From Coriolopsis trogii (Eukaryota; Basidiomycota; Agaricomycetes; Polyporales; Polyporaceae), in contig JAHYIO010000001.1 in assembly GCA_020543525.1 (NCBI GenBank), positions 2,294,001 to 2,358,000 on the forward strand: a stretch of 64,000 nucleotides of DNA. The letters are read 5' to 3'. A program made the translations under genes and the position numbers. Of the stretch, positions 1 to 12,714 are shown piece after piece; the first letter of the stretch is position 1, and each line of letters opens with the position of its first letter. The notes under the pieces were generated by a model. That model made no database searches, was not told the origin of the DNA, and saw only the letters and a list, made by a program, of their open reading frames with translations.

Positions 1-464
1 GGTGCATTTGCCACTTAGAGCCACGCACAGTGCGCAAGTCCTCCATCTCAGCGCGCACGGTGCTGCGTCCTTGACCACGCGACGTTAGGGCAAGGTTGCT
101 TCCCAAAGATTTGAGCTATGGTGCGATGGTCAAATCTCCTCATCTCGACGAGACACTGAGGTGGATACTATAGCAAGATTTGGTAGATACTATGTATAGC
201 AAGATTTCGACGAGGAGGCGGAGGAGGAGGATGCATATGGTACTTAGAACTTGAAGGGCCCGCGAGAGCGCTCCGGAAGGTGCCGCGCCCAGGTCGTGGG
301 CCCAAATGAAGCGCCTGTCCAGAATTCTTCACGTGCACGACGCGTCGAACGCGTCTTCGCCACGGTCCACCACCTCCCGGGCCTCATCTGGCGCATTGAA
401 CGCACTCACTATACATTGTCTAGACTCTACTTATTTCGTTGAACCCTGAAGACCGACAAGTCAA
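1..464. other. Left-edge non-coding stretch
   Basis: No supportable gene is seen before the Rsc9-like start codon. The last part presumably holds the promoter and 5' leader of that gene. A GAGGAG-rich run lies near 213-230. A 63-codon open frame at 251-442 has no recognisable content and is treated as chance. Confidence 0.5.
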
Positions 465-2489
465 ATGACTTCTATTGCTCTCTCTGCGCAAACCGCTGGT
501 TACCGTCGTCAGACCCCACTTCCGCCTGCACATCGGCCCAACATCACGGACGACTATGAACGTGAGTGCCGAGATTCAACCCTGAACATATACTTATATA
601 GCTTTTGTAGGCTGGTACACTGAGGGGTTGCCTAACAATCGCATGCTCTTGTCGCTGCGCTCTGGGATCGACTCCGAGGTGGCCTGGGCTCTGGACCGCC
701 TATGTCGTCTCTGCCAAAATGAACAGTTCATGCTCATAGCAATCCCAGGATTGACGGACGCACTTTTCGAATGGCCTGAATGGTACATCACGGAGGGATA
801 CAAGCAATACGACGAGACTGCCAACTTCTTCGCTCTTCCGAAGGAGAAGGAACGCAAACGAAGACATGCGATCGAGTCGCTCTTCATCTTGCGGAATGCT
901 GCCATGCACGAGTTGAACGCTCAGCAACTCGCCGTGTATCCTAAGATTTCGGACCTCATTCTGCGTACTCTGCATGATCTAGGGCCGAATACTGATGCCA
1001 ACTCCGAGGTCATGCTCTATGTGATCGAGATTCTGCAGTCCATCGCGTCTACCATCACACTCCCTTCCCCAGACGCTCCTCCAAGATCTAGCCCGGTTGC
1101 ACCGCTTCAACAAATCGCTGGCTCCTCCTCCAACCGCTCTCTCATCGTTGCAGCGTTAACTACCCTCACCACCTTGTATTCGAACCCGATGAACACCTAT
1201 CAGTTGTCCACCCAAGCTCCCGCCCTCGAGACGTCGATGAATGTCCTTCCGCTCATTCTCGACAAAGAACTTATCGACGCTGCGCTCAACTACCTCTATG
1301 CCCATCTCTCATATCCTCCCATGACCAAGGCATTCCTGCTGCACCCTCGTATGCCCGGAACGCTACGACTGCTGGTGTCCTTGATACTGGCGGATCAAAT
1401 CGAGGAGAACATCACCTTCGAAATTGGTGCGCCGGCTCCTACGGCTCCAATCCAGTCTATTACTGTCACCGACCATGAGCTCACGAAGGAAGAGCTTGAC
1501 ACTCTGCTTCCTATTGCCGAGCCACAAAGATGCTACGAGTGGTATGTATGCTCTTCTGTCTCTGTTAGGGGCTTGACCACAGTCACTGAGGGATCAACAG
1601 GATGAAGGCCATGTTCGTTTCGAAGCCAGACGGAGAACTGACGCAAGTCGATTTCTGGACCCTTTACAAGGACGCCTTCACCCCATACCAGGATCGCTAC
1701 CCGCTTCTCGTGGCCTCCGATGTCATTAAGAATGTGAATGCAGTCTTTCCCCAAGCCCAGGCGATGGTTCTGCCTGGCCCGCCGCCACGCTTCATTGTCA
1801 GAGGTGTCGATCGTCGGAAAGACTCATCCGCAAGCGCTCAATTCAATTGTCGATGGGATCGCTTGCAATGCCAAGCACCGCCTTTCCAGTCGACCGACGC
1901 ACTCTATGAACACATACTTGAGCAGCACATCAACCCCGCTGACGGATCGCACGTTGCGTGTTCGTGGGCGACATGCTCTCAGACGCAGATCACCAAGGCG
2001 CAGATGCGAGGACATGTCCTCACTCATCTCCCTGACATGCAGCCTCCGGCGAAGCACCCTGCCCAACCAGACAACATCACCCTTCCTGCCCCGAATTTCC
2101 CTCACCCTGTGCCCGATCCCACCTCACGCCCGCCACCCCCAGCGCGGTCAACACGCGTCACCTATGCGCGACCCCATGTTGACCCACCCCCAAGCTCACT
2201 CACGGCCTTGCTCTGTCTTCGCGTGCTTTTCCGTGCGGCATTCGCGTCGTCGGATGCTGCTCCGCGCGTGGACGAAAATCACTTCGGATTCCCCGGTGTT
2301 GTCGAGGATATGGGTGACGAAGAAGAGGTACAGGTGGTCGACACCGAGGCAGAGAAGGAGGGTCAGCGGAGAGGCAAGAAGGCGTTTATGGGGATCAGGT
2401 ACCTCCTGGAGGACGTTCGGTTGAGGCATGAGACTTTCCAGGGTTGGGTGACGGAGATGGTGGACGCTGGGCTCACGGGTACAACGTGA
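465..2489 (+). CDS. rsc9: Rsc9/ARID2-like subunit of a RSC/PBAF-type chromatin remodeler
   Basis: Three exons (465-561, 611-1541, 1601-2489) join in frame to 638 codons. The middle exon is a long alpha-helical, armadillo-like region. The third exon carries an RFX-like stretch (WTLYKDAF near its start) and then a C2H2-like zinc-finger region with CRWDRLQC and HILEQHI, followed by CSWATC and a second His pair. A Pro-rich linker and a conserved acidic end (LLEDVR, EMVDAG) close the protein. This order fits fungal Rsc9 and its animal relative ARID2, DNA-binding subunits of SWI/SNF-class remodelers in the nucleus. I do not see a clear ARID domain, so the subunit name rests on overall resemblance. 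The ATG at 465 is chosen because it gives a short first exon spliced in phase into the conserved WYTEGLPNNR. Confidence 0.7.
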
Positions 2490-2755
2490 TTAGGCTGCTC
2501 CCATTCGCATCGTCTGTGTCCCATACTTGTTGTTGTCAACCAGTAGTGTGCATGTACTGGCATGCGTCTTGGGCTTATCAAAACCGAGTCCCCTGTCCTG
2601 TGCGCGAGATTCAACGTGAGATTCAGTCATGGTCGTAGCACTGCCACAAGGGGACGATCGAGGTGACGGTCGCTCGGGTGCCTGCGCTTGCTTCCATCCC
2701 GTCACTATCTCACCCACTCGCCTTGTATATACCCGAGTCCAAGATCTGTCTAGGA

Positions 2756-5417
2756 ATGAATCGTCGAGAATCTACTCAGTTTGCATCAAGATTTGCTACC
2801 ACATATACTCGTCTACTGCAGGTCCGTCGCATTCGGGCTATGTGAATATTCAATTGCCATCATCTGACAGCGGACGCGATTGTACAGGGTACTGCGCCAG
2901 AACAGCTGGTAGGACCCAACCAAGAGGTTACGAACTTCTGGAACAGTTTGCTTGACCTGGAAGTGGAACGGGATTTCCTGGCTACAAAGGTCAATGATTT
3001 GCGGAGGGATGATTGCTTAGGGAGGCTCAAGGTGCGTCATGTCAGCATACGGTCGCTTTTTCTGCCAATTCACGCAGCTCTGTCTCTATGGCACCAGTAG
3101 CCGTTCCTGAATCAAGTCATAAGCATTTGTCTTCAAGTGCTACGATCCGATGATGCCAGTGAGGCGAGGAAGATCCATGCCGCGGCTACGCTTGGGGTAT
3201 TCAGTCGAGGCCTGCTTAGCAAGAACTTGGCGGGTTGGGAGGTCATGGAGATATTCGCCGGAGGAGTGAGCGGCAGCGATGCTATGTTCCAGGTAGGTGC
3301 CGACATATAGTCTGTGTTATGAGTTCTGAGGAGGGGACAATGGGGTAGGACCTCACCATTGCCATCGACGAAACACTTAGCAACGGGTCTGCCTCAGGTA
3401 CGCCATATGCACTTCACCCTGACCACGAAGACTTCATTGATCTAATACTAGCCAGTCTCCGCCATGAAGTACTGCAACTTGCCGTCATCTTCGTATGTGG
3501 CATAAGCCAGTTGAGTCCCGGAGCATACTTCCTCCGCCATGACTTGTTCCCATCTATAGTGATGGTGGGTCTCATGTGATTCCTCTATGCCATGGGCTGA
3601 TATACTGAAGTGATTGCAGACGGTCACATCCCCAGACACGGAACAGTTCACCTTCGAAGCCATCTTGCTCCTCGCCCTCTTGGCCAATTTCCACAAGTCT
3701 GATGCCGCGAAATTGAACCCATACCTCCGTCGAATACGAGAAACGCAAGACGAGGACTTCATGCGAATGACATGCTGGGCCGCAAACTTTGCGGCTTCTG
3801 CTGTTGTAAAGTGGGTTCCTTCTGAAATGTTGCATTCGTAGCATAACGACTGACGGGGGATTGCAGGGCATACCAGAGTATCTTGGACGATTCGCCACCC
3901 ACAGTAGCTGCGAGCCTGGGGTCCTTCTTCTATTCTCTGCGACCTGACGTGGCACTGGCGTCCAAACCTGTAGACACCTCCAAGGAGCAGTTCAAGAATC
4001 AGTCAGTGACACACCGTCACTCACTTGCAATGGCTGACATCGTCATATAGACCGATTGAGGCGTGTGTGATACTGCTACCCCTCTTCGAGTTCCTGAGCG
4101 GAAGTTCGCTCTTCCGCCGAGTCTTTGCAAGTACTCTTGTTGCCGAGGAAGAAGACAAGGAGAAGAAGACCGCGACGAGGCTCGCGCCATTACCCCTGAC
4201 CATCTTGTCTCTATCCTCGTATCTGTTGTCGCACGCTTCCTCTTCTTCGTCTGCCCGTGCCATCGCGTATGCAAATCTTGCCCTGAGTATACTGCTTGTG
4301 ATGGTGGAGAGTGACGAGATTATGGCTGCTCTGCGTGAGCCCAGCAAGGAGGATGTACGGTTATGTCGCCAGGTATGTTCAGACGGGAAGGTGCGTTGTT
4401 TGTGCGCTAAAGCGAGTGTTTTCTCAACAGAGACAGCCTCCGCTACCGCCTGCTCAGCTACCTCGTGCTCCTATATGCGCCGTGCTAGACTGCTGTGTGC
4501 TGTGGCTACGGCATAACCTCCACAAGAGATTTGAAGTTGCATGCTATCTGTATGTGGCTGTTATAGCCAATCACGAGACGCGCTGACCGCTGCCCTGCAG
4601 AACATGTATCAGGACATGTTATCGTGTATTGTGGTATCTACAGAGGGAACACTGTCGCCTCGGTACGTCGATGCTATCCGAGACATCGTCCATTTTGGCT
4701 GACTCTTTCCCACCAGAATATCACTGGCAGGAGCTTTGGAAAGCTCTCGTCTTGCTACTAGACTTTCTAGCGATCAAACTGGATGGCTTGACCACTACGG
4801 GAGGCGTAGAGCAGCTGGTGCAAGAGGTGTTGATGATCGCTTTCTTCCAGTCACATCACGATCTGACTTCGGTATTGCAGTCGTTGCTCCTGATTGACTT
4901 TGCACTGTGTCGCAGTGAACAACTTCTGCCAAGTCCTAAAGCAGTACATGAACTTGTTGTATGTAGTGCGGTCTCTCGCGTGCTCGGTACTAAGTTGACG
5001 AGCCAGTCCAGTACGAAGTAGTGAGGTCGGCGGACGTCTTTCGCAAGCAGCAGGCGCTCCTGGACAAGCTCTCGAACCCTCACTCAAACGCCTCGCACAA
5101 ACGCTCTTCAGGGTCCATGTCACAGGGATCGCTTGCCCTAACGAATATGATCGCGTTGGCGGAACATTTTGAGATAAAACTCCGAGAAGCGGGTGTCCGC
5201 TCCGCTAACCAGGGATTGCGCGCTGTGGCGAAAGAAATCGAGAAGGACGGATTAAGCTACGACAAGGACTTACACGGCGCAGATGATCCTCCGTGAGTTC
5301 TACATAACCCTTGTCGAACTGTTCTGGACTGACACTTCTCCCTCCAGGAAGCAATCGGAGGATATAGTAGGCTTCATCCGATTCGCGTATGCGGATGGAA
5401 TGGCCCTCATGCCATAA
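2756..5417 (+). CDS. Armadillo-like helical protein, ARMH3/DUF1741 family
   Basis: Thirteen exons join to 661 codons: 2756-2821, 2888-3031, 3101-3292, 3349-3397, 3452-3564, 3620-3810, 3867-4001, 4051-4372, 4431-4549, 4601-4662, 4717-4958, 5012-5292 and 5348-5417. All junctions are GT-AG and keep phase. The protein is almost wholly helical and leucine-rich. Conserved points are FATTYTRLLQ at the start, GWEVMEIFAGG, VRSADVFRKQQ near the end and the terminal FIRFAYADGMALMP. These fit the DUF1741 family, whose human member ARMH3 (C10orf76) acts at the Golgi with PI4KB. The role in this fungus is inferred from the family. The start is the first ATG giving a phase-0 splice into the conserved region. 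Confidence 0.72.
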
Positions 5418-6237
5418 CGCGAACGTCTTCATTACATCTATCGCGCTTTCTCCAGCAATCGATGCGTTTTGGCTTGACGACGTGTAAGACGTATCTCTGG
5501 CATCGAATCAACGCCCAGCCCAGGGCTCATAGTGATATTCCCACTGGCCACAACATGTCCGCTGGGCACGATAAGATATGTCTTCCGGGAATCTACGCGA
5601 ACACCTGCTCAGAGAAAGCTATCAAGCGTAGATGTTCACAGCAAGAGTTGAGGACCGCGCGCACGGGCAGGTTGAACGAACTGTCAGCGGTGGGAGTACA
5701 ACCTACAGCGACTCGAGTCAAAGAATGCGCGTTCTGACCAGCGCCCTTCCAATTATGGTATCCAGAGGGCGGGACTGGGTCTCGGAACGGAAGGGAGACG
5801 GAGCCGAGCCAGGCAGAAAAACTTTTTCACCATGCGGAACACGCCTCGCGTGTTACTCCGCGCGCGCGTTCCGTTTGCCTTTACGGGTCTGGCCGCGCCA
5901 CAAGCACGGGCGCTATCACGCGCAACAGGAAGGTATGATATCATCCACCCAGGCCTGCTCTCGCGACCTTCTAGGGGCAAGCGGGGGACCGGGAAACGCA
6001 TCGGGGAAAGGTGGGAGAGAGGGCGGGGACAGGACGTGGGCGGAGCGCTGGGATAGGAGGAAGCGAGTATGTAAAACGTGAGGAGGATGTGTTGGACGAT
6101 AAGGGCCAGCCTTTACTCGGTGAATGGCTCGGTGAATATGCCCATCTTCAAAATGTCCTCCCCCTCTCCAACGCCCCTTCTCTCCATCTCCTCCACTCAC
6201 CTCCGTCGCCGGGTCGTTCGGTGTCCAGCCCCCGCCC
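5418..6237. other. Intergenic region between ARMH3-like and gcvP
   Basis: About 820 bp without a convincing gene. Open frames here show no family resemblance and no splice continuity. It should hold the ARMH3 3' end and the promoter of the glycine decarboxylase gene. The part just upstream of 6238 is C/T-rich, as is common in front of highly expressed fungal genes. Confidence 0.5.
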
Positions 6238-9200
6238 ATGGCGGCCCTCCGCAACGTCTCTCTCCTCATTGCGAGGCAACTCACCCATCATGTCCGCCCT
6301 GTATACCCACGCGCGCCCTCGCGCGGGCTCGCGACAGCGAAGACACCGTCGTCCCTCTTCGCGCCTCTTGACACGTTCGCAGACCGTCACATTGGCCCGG
6401 ATGACAAGGACGTCACCCATATGCTCGCGAAGCTTGGGTACGACTCCATGGACGCGTTCGTCGCGGACGCGGTTCCCGAGAAAATCCGCTCTGCTGCTAC
6501 CGCCGTGAGCAACGAGTCTATCCCGGCGCTCAGTGAGTCGGAGCTGTTCCGAAGGGCAAAGGAATTGGGCAAGGCGAACAAGCCGTTCAAGAGCTTCATC
6601 GGTATGGGATACCATAATGCCGTCGTACCTCCTGTCATCTTGCGCAATGTACGTTGATCTTGTTATATGCGTAAGTACAACCAAGGACTAAGACAGGTGA
6701 TGCGCACTAGGTCATGGAAAGCCCCGCCTGGTATACGCCTTACACTCCCTACCAGCCCGAGATTGCCCAAGGTATGTCACGCCGCGAGTCCCGTGGAGGC
6801 TTTCGCTGACGGGTATGGTTCCGCTGCAGGTCGCCTCGAGTCACTGGTCAACTTCCAGACGATGGTGATGTCATTGACCTCCATGGACATCGCAAACGCG
6901 TCTCTTTTGGATGAGGCAACGGCAGCGGCCGAAGGCATGGTCATGGCTTTCACGGGAACAAACGGCAAGAAGCGTACTTTCTTTACAGACAACGGTGTAT
7001 CGCCTCAGACCATCGCTGTACTCAAGACTCGTGCCAAAGGCTTCGGTATCAATCTGGTAGTCGGCGACGCGTTGAAGGATCTCAGCGACGAGGCTCTCCG
7101 CTCGGATCTCTGTGGTGTCCTTGTCCAATACCCCGACGTCAATGGTGCCGTCAAGGACTTCTCCGGTCTGGCAGATTCCGTCCATGCAGCTGGCGCCTTG
7201 CTCGTGTGCGCTTCGGACCTCCTAGCGCTCACCATGCTCAAGCCGCCTGGGGAATGGGGTGCCGACATTGTCCTTGGAAATTCTGCTCGGTTTGGTGTAC
7301 CTGCTGGTTATGGTGGTCCTCATGCAGCATTCTTCGCATGCACGGAGAAGCTGAAGCGGAAGATGCCTGGTCGTCTCATCGGACGCAGTCGCGATGCCCA
7401 GGGCAACCCTGCATACCGTCTCGCTTTGCAGAGTGAGTTTTTGCCTAGACCCTCTGAAGCATATATTAAGATCAATCCCAGCTCGTGAACAGCACATACG
7501 TCGCGAAAAGGCCACCAGCAACATATGCACTAGTCAAGCGCTACTTGCAAACATGGCTGCCATGTATGCGGTTTATCACGGTCCCGTCAACTTGCAGCGC
7601 ATCGCACAGAAGGTCCACGGCTTGACGCAAGTCATCAAGTCAGCTGTCGAGAGCTACGGGTACAAGGCAGTCACTACTCGGTTCTTCGATACCCTCACCT
7701 TTGATGTCACCGGAGTTGTCAAGGATGCGGAGGCCGTTCATGCCGTAGCGACCACCGCGAGTATCAACCTGAGGAGGATTGATGACAAGCACGTTGGGTT
7801 GACTCTGGACGAGAGCGTGGGTGCGGAAGATGTGCTCGCATTGATCAACGTCTTTGCTTCCGCCGCGTCGAAGTCGTCCATTTCCCTCAGCGACCTGACA
7901 ACCCCAGAGAGCGTTGCTATCCCAGAGTCTCTCCGCCGCTCGTCGCATATTCTTCCGCATCCGGTCTTCAATACGCATCACTCGGAAACGGAGATGCTCC
8001 GCTACATCTATCATTTGCAGTCCAAGGATCTCGGTCTCGTCCACGCTATGATCCCCCTCGGCAGTTGCACGATGAAGCTGAACAGCACGAGCAGCATGAT
8101 CCCCATTACATGGCCTGAGTTTGGATCTGTACATCCCTTCGCTCCCAAAGATCAGGTCAAAGGCTACCTCGAGATGATCAAGGTACGAGTTACCGTCTCT
8201 GTATTGTCCTACGCGCTTCTCACCCTTCACACAGGAACTTGAGGATGATCTTTGCAAGATTACAGGATTCGCTGCATGCTCTCTTCAGCCCAACTCTGGC
8301 GCGGCTGGTGAATACGCGGGGTTGTCAGTCATCAAGGCATATCACGAGTCTCGCGGAGAGGGTCATCGCAACATCTGTCTTATTCCCGTCAGTGCTCACG
8401 GTACGAACCCCGCTGTAAGCAATTTTGTCCACTACTACGACCCGTGAGCTGATATCTTTGTCAGTCGGCGGTTATGGCTGGTCTCAAGGTCGTTCCTGTT
8501 AAGACCCATCAAGATGGTAATCTCGACCTTGAGGATCTGCGTTCCAAGGCCGAGAAGTACAAGGATAACTTGGCCGCATTCATGGTAGGATCCTTTCTCC
8601 GTAACTCATCAGGTGCCGTACTAAGATGATTCGTAGATTACATACCCGTCGACCTTCGGTGTCTTTGAACACGGCGTTCAGGATGTAAGCATACTTCGCG
8701 CTTCGCTCTGGACATCATCCTGATCCATTCTGTCACAGGCGTGCAAGATTATCCACGATAACGGCGGTCAGGTGTATCTGGACGGTGCGAACCTTAACGC
8801 ACAGGTTGGCTTGACCAACCCGGCCATCTGTGGAGGTGACGTCTGCCACATGAACCTACACAAGACCTTCGCTATGTGAGTTGCAATCCCTTCTGAAGAC
8901 ACGTCCGTTTCCTGACCTTTTCCTGCCAGTCCCCATGGGGGTGGTGGACCCGGCGTTGGGTGAGTGTCTTCTCAAAATTTGTCCCGAATCTTCTGCTCAA
9001 CATCCGCAGACCCATCTGTGTCGCGGAGCACCTTGCCCCTTTCTTGCCTTCTCACCCGCTTATCGCCACTGGCGGTGACAAGGCTATAGAGGCCGTGGCA
9101 GCAGCACCCTTCGGGAGCGCTTCGATTCTGCTGATCTCCTGGGCATACATCAAAATGCTCGGCGGTTCGGGTCTTACGGACGCGTCCCGCATTGCGCTTT

Positions 9201-9912
9201 TGAACGCCAACTACATGGCGCACCGTCTCTCCGAACACTACACTCTCCGTTACAAGAACGGGAAGGGCCGTGTCGCGCACGAGCTCTTGATCGACCTCGC
9301 CGAGTTCGACAAAGCGGCCGGGTTGAAGGTTATGGACTTCGCGAAGCGTCTTCAGGATTACGGCTTCCACCCGCCAACTTGCTCTTGGCCTATCCCCACA
9401 TGCATGCTCATCGAGCCTACGGAATCAGAAACACTGGAGGAAATCGACAGGTACGATGGATTCTGCAGGAGTGCTCGCTCTTTGTACTCACGTTCATCGC
9501 TATACAGATTCTGCGATGCTATGATTCAGATTCGGAAGGAAGCTGAGGATATTATCACCGGCAAGCAACCGAAGGACAACAACCTCTTGAAGAACGCCCC
9601 TCACCCCCTCTCCGTCATTTCTCTGTCCGAAGAGGAGTGGAACCGGTATGTGCGCACTTGGGTGGATTGGGTCAGTTCCTCACTCACAACGATACCCGTA
9701 GTCCATATTCCCGTCAAACTGCCGCATACCCAATGCCATGGCTCCTTGAGAGGAAGTTCTGGCCTACCGTTTCCCGCGTAGATGACGCCTACGGCGATTT
9801 GCACTTGATTGTGGGTCTTCATCGTTAGCTCATCGTGCTAAACTTCAGTACTGACGCTGTACCACAGTGCGATTGTCCTACAGTGGAGGAGACTGCTACC
9901 CACACTGACTAA
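6238..9912 (+). CDS. gcvP: Glycine dehydrogenase (decarboxylating), mitochondrial P-protein
   Basis: PLP-dependent P-protein of the mitochondrial glycine cleavage system: it decarboxylates glycine and passes the aminomethyl group to lipoylated H-protein. Thirteen exons (6238-6648, 6711-6771, 6830-7432, 7482-8182, 8235-8414, 8465-8584, 8637-8684, 8739-8875, 8930-8959, 9010-9450, 9508-9645, 9702-9810, 9868-9912) sum to 1007 residues, the usual length. An Arg/Ser-rich N terminus looks like a mitochondrial presequence. DRHIGP opens the mature protein. The PLP lysine lies in NLHKTF (codon 8862-8864), followed by the glycine loop [10 protein letters not shown], which is assembled across a 30-bp exon. 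[17 protein letters not shown] and SAHGTNPA motifs are present. It is convergent with the PPR gene. Orthologues of glycine dehydrogenase are reported near the HD mating-type locus of several Agaricomycetes. Confidence 0.96.
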
Positions 9913-10096
9913 TGTCACTGCACGATAGACTTGGCATTCTGTACGAATATCTTACTTAGTAGGCTTTCTACTCTAGATGGCCCCGCCCGGCCCAGCGTAC
10001 TGTTCAACCGCACGCACATCTGTATTATACTTTGCATATCATATTTAGTAGTAGGGACACAATACATGACGTTTATCGGGTCGGCACGACGCACAT

Positions 10097-12439
10097 TCAA
10101 TGTTGGCCCAGCCGCAGATCGTCCGGCAAAGAGAAGTACAGCTTGGGCAGGAACCGCTTCACCCTCGAGCGCACCTCCGTCTCCTGGTTCGTCCTCGCCG
10201 CGAACTTGAGCAGGATGCGCACGGACTCCTGATCCGGCTCCACCCCGTCCGTCCTCCCGGTCATCTCGAGACAGAGCACCTTCATCGCCTCGTCCAGCTT
10301 GTCGCACCGGCAGAGGCACTCGAGGAACGTGTTCCAGTTCCGGACGTTCATCGGGTACCCGATGTCGACGAGCGTCGTGTAGATGCGCACGGCGACGTCG
10401 TACGCCTTCCTGAACGCGCACGCGTCGAGGATGATGCTCACGCTCGCGTTGTTGAACTCGCCCGCGGCGAAAAGCGTCTCCCAGATGCGGCAAGCCTCCT
10501 CGAAGCCGCCCAGGCGCTGGTACGCGTCCATGAGCTGGTTCCAGAGCGGGGTGTCGGGCGTGAACGCGGTGTTGACCGTCAGGTTGTTGTGCACGCGCGT
10601 GAGCGTCTTGGCGAGCAGCTCGCGCGTCGTGGCGTCATCCGCGGGGGTCTGAGACGCGAGCTTCGCGAGTTGCTTGATGATGATGGTGTAGATCTTTGCG
10701 GTGACGTTGAGTCCTTGCTTGCGCATGTCGGAGACGATCTCAAAGTACTGCCGCGCGGAAGGGACGCCGTCGGGCCATGCGTCGAGGGAGCAGAAGGTGT
10801 CTAGGACGGCGGCGAAACCCTCTTCGTTCAGGACAGGCTGAGCCTCGATCTCCTTGTTTGCCGGTCTGACTAGTAGTCGGTAGATCCGGTAGGCCTCCGA
10901 AACCGTAGGGCTGGAGCGCATGAGGATGACGATGACGCTGGCAGAAGTCTGTGGGTCGAGGCGTACGCGGAAACGCTGCATGTCCTCCACGAGCGAGGCC
11001 GCATCGCTCAAACGTTTCATAACCTGAGCTTTGGAAGTGAGGACACGTAGGAGGAGCTGGTAGACCTTCGGTTGTGGCTGTCCCAGAGCGCAATGGTCTT
11101 TGTCGAGACTGTCCGGGCCGGCCTCCTCTGATGCTTCCTGAGTAGCAGCCTTCGCGTCGTGTCGAGACACGTAGTCCCGGTACAACGTGACAGCCTTGTC
11201 TATGGCCGCGTCAGACGAGCCTTGAATGCCTCCTGCCAAGAGAGACTGGAGAGCTACATAGAGCATGTCGCTCGAAGGCTCCACTCCTTCATTCAGCTCG
11301 CTCTTGTAGATGCTCAAAGGTCCCCCGTCTGGTGGCCAGGTGCCCTTCTGGAGGATGTGCTTCATCACCACCGCGCAGACCTTAGGTCCTCCTCGGAAAC
11401 CTAACGTCTTTCGCCAATGCTTGAGGTTTCTCAGTGAGAGGTCTTGGCCCAAGGCGGTGATCAACATGTCGTCCGACGGCTGACGACCTTGTTGTAGAAG
11501 TTCCAAGGCATTTCGAGCAGCGAATTTGTCCAGACCCAACGCGACGTGTCGCCCGAATGACTGGTATAATTCTTCGGACGAGAGGGAGGGCTTCGCCACA
11601 CGGAGGTATGTATCGCTTATCCGAGCCCCAAGGTCGTGTTCGTCTGCGGCATTATATGTCTCCTGGATGAGCTGAGAGATTGTGGGATCGTACGGGACAG
11701 AGGCTGCCCAGAGATTGATGACGTGCTTCATGGTTCTGAAGGTCGGAAGCGTGGAATCATCGGGGCTTTGGAGCAACGCAGAGAAAAGAATCTTCAGGGT
11801 CTCCGGTGTAGGTTTGACCTTGACGTGAGCCATCCTCTTCTGGCAATAGGAAATGATCAACTCGTCCCTCCGTTTGCCCGCGGCGGCGAGAAGTCGATGC
11901 CATTGGGGGAGGCTGTCGACAGAATGGAACTCGGGCATCCAATGCGTGACACATAGCCAATGTAGAGCTATCATGAGCTTGCCATCTTCGAGAAAACGAG
12001 CGAAGATTGTTTCGGAGTATGTGGGAACATCGAGGAGTCGGAAGCGTGCCGCTGTGTACAGGATATGACCTAGTGCAACGTGGTGTCTAGGATGTGAGGA
12101 TTGACAGAGGATTGCGAAGGTCTGGGCGAGCAGGGCTTCAGATGGCTCATGGAATCGTCGATCGCGGGGGATGGCAGCGCGGATAGCATGTATCTTGTCC
12201 ATGAACGTCTGGGTAACAGCCCGGCGAACAACCGTGGCCCCTGCAATTGCCCCATGCAGCCGTTTCACCTCGGCAAAGTATAGCTCGGCGGGGGAAGTTG
12301 ATACAGGCTTGACTCGTTGGGTGCGTAGGCCATTGCTCGCGTGGCGAGACTTGGGAAGGGTGACGAGCGGACGGGGACGAGGACGAGTGAGGTGTGCTGC
12401 GTGTAACTTGCCCTCAGCGAGTGCCCTCCTCAAGAACAT
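10097..12439 (-). CDS. Pentatricopeptide repeat (PPR) protein, probably mitochondrial
   Basis: A single uninterrupted 780-codon frame, unusual in this intron-rich region. The N terminus is rich in Arg, Ala and Pro with no acidic residues for about 40 positions, as expected for a mitochondrial targeting sequence. The body is made of repeating helical hairpins. Clear PPR-like units lie in the C-terminal third, for example around TPLWNQLMDAYQRLGGFEEA, NASVSIILDACAF and NWNTFLECLCRCDKLDEA. PPR proteins bind organellar RNA and act in processing, stability or translation. I cannot assign a target RNA or a named orthologue. The ATG at 12437-12439 begins the basic leader. It is convergent with gcvP (184 bp between stops) and divergent from sec61 gamma. 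Confidence 0.82.
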   Translation of the reverse strand: MFLRRALAEGKLHAAHLTRPRPRPLVTLPKSRHASNGLRTQRVKPVSTSPAELYFAEVKRLHGAIAGATVVRRAVTQTFMDKIHAIRAAIPRDRRFHEPSEALLAQTFAILCQSSHPRHHVALGHILYTAARFRLLDVPTYSETIFARFLEDGKLMIALHWLCVTHWMPEFHSVDSLPQWHRLLAAAGKRRDELIISYCQKRMAHVKVKPTPETLKILFSALLQSPDDSTLPTFRTMKHVINLWAASVPYDPTISQLIQETYNAADEHDLGARISDTYLRVAKPSLSSEELYQSFGRHVALGLDKFAARNALELLQQGRQPSDDMLITALGQDLSLRNLKHWRKTLGFRGGPKVCAVVMKHILQKGTWPPDGGPLSIYKSELNEGVEPSSDMLYVALQSLLAGGIQGSSDAAIDKAVTLYRDYVSRHDAKAATQEASEEAGPDSLDKDHCALGQPQPKVYQLLLRVLTSKAQVMKRLSDAASLVEDMQRFRVRLDPQTSASVIVILMRSSPTVSEAYRIYRLLVRPANKEIEAQPVLNEEGFAAVLDTFCSLDAWPDGVPSARQYFEIVSDMRKQGLNVTAKIYTIIIKQLAKLASQTPADDATTRELLAKTLTRVHNNLTVNTAFTPDTPLWNQLMDAYQRLGGFEEACRIWETLFAAGEFNNASVSIILDACAFRKAYDVAVRIYTTLVDIGYPMNVRNWNTFLECLCRCDKLDEAMKVLCLEMTGRTDGVEPDQESVRILLKFAARTNQETEVRSRVKRFLPKLYFSLPDDLRLGQH

Positions 12440-12714
12440 TCATACGGTACTGCAGTGTGTCAAATCATATGAGGCTGATACAATTTCACAAAAAGGCTCA
12501 CCTGCACATCCACCAGCAGCTCGAGCAACCTGAAGAGAACGGGCGGAGAATACGGAAGGAAAGCGCTTGTGTGTAGGCGCTTGTGTGTAGCAGTAGGGCT
12601 GGTCCCGTGATCGGAGCAGTTACACGTCGACTGGCTGGCCACGCTCCGCCAGCAGCACCTTTCCTCTCCCCACAAAAGTACCCTCTGTACTCTCCATCGT
12701 ATCGTCCCGTCAAT
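12440..12714. promoter_or_regulatory. Shared divergent promoter, PPR gene and sec61 gamma
   Basis: This 275-bp gap separates the start codons of two divergent genes, so it must hold both promoters and 5' leaders. A pyrimidine-rich CTCTCC-type run precedes the sec61 gamma ATG. No specific factor site is claimed. Confidence 0.5.

Noticed and set aside
251..442. Small frame at the left edge
   Set aside because: No recognisable content, no homologous pattern, and it overlaps the expected promoter of the Rsc9-like gene.
10100..10804. Long open frame on the plus strand opposite the PPR gene
   Set aside because: Arg/Val/Glu-rich shadow of the GC-rich PPR coding strand; no splice logic or family motif.
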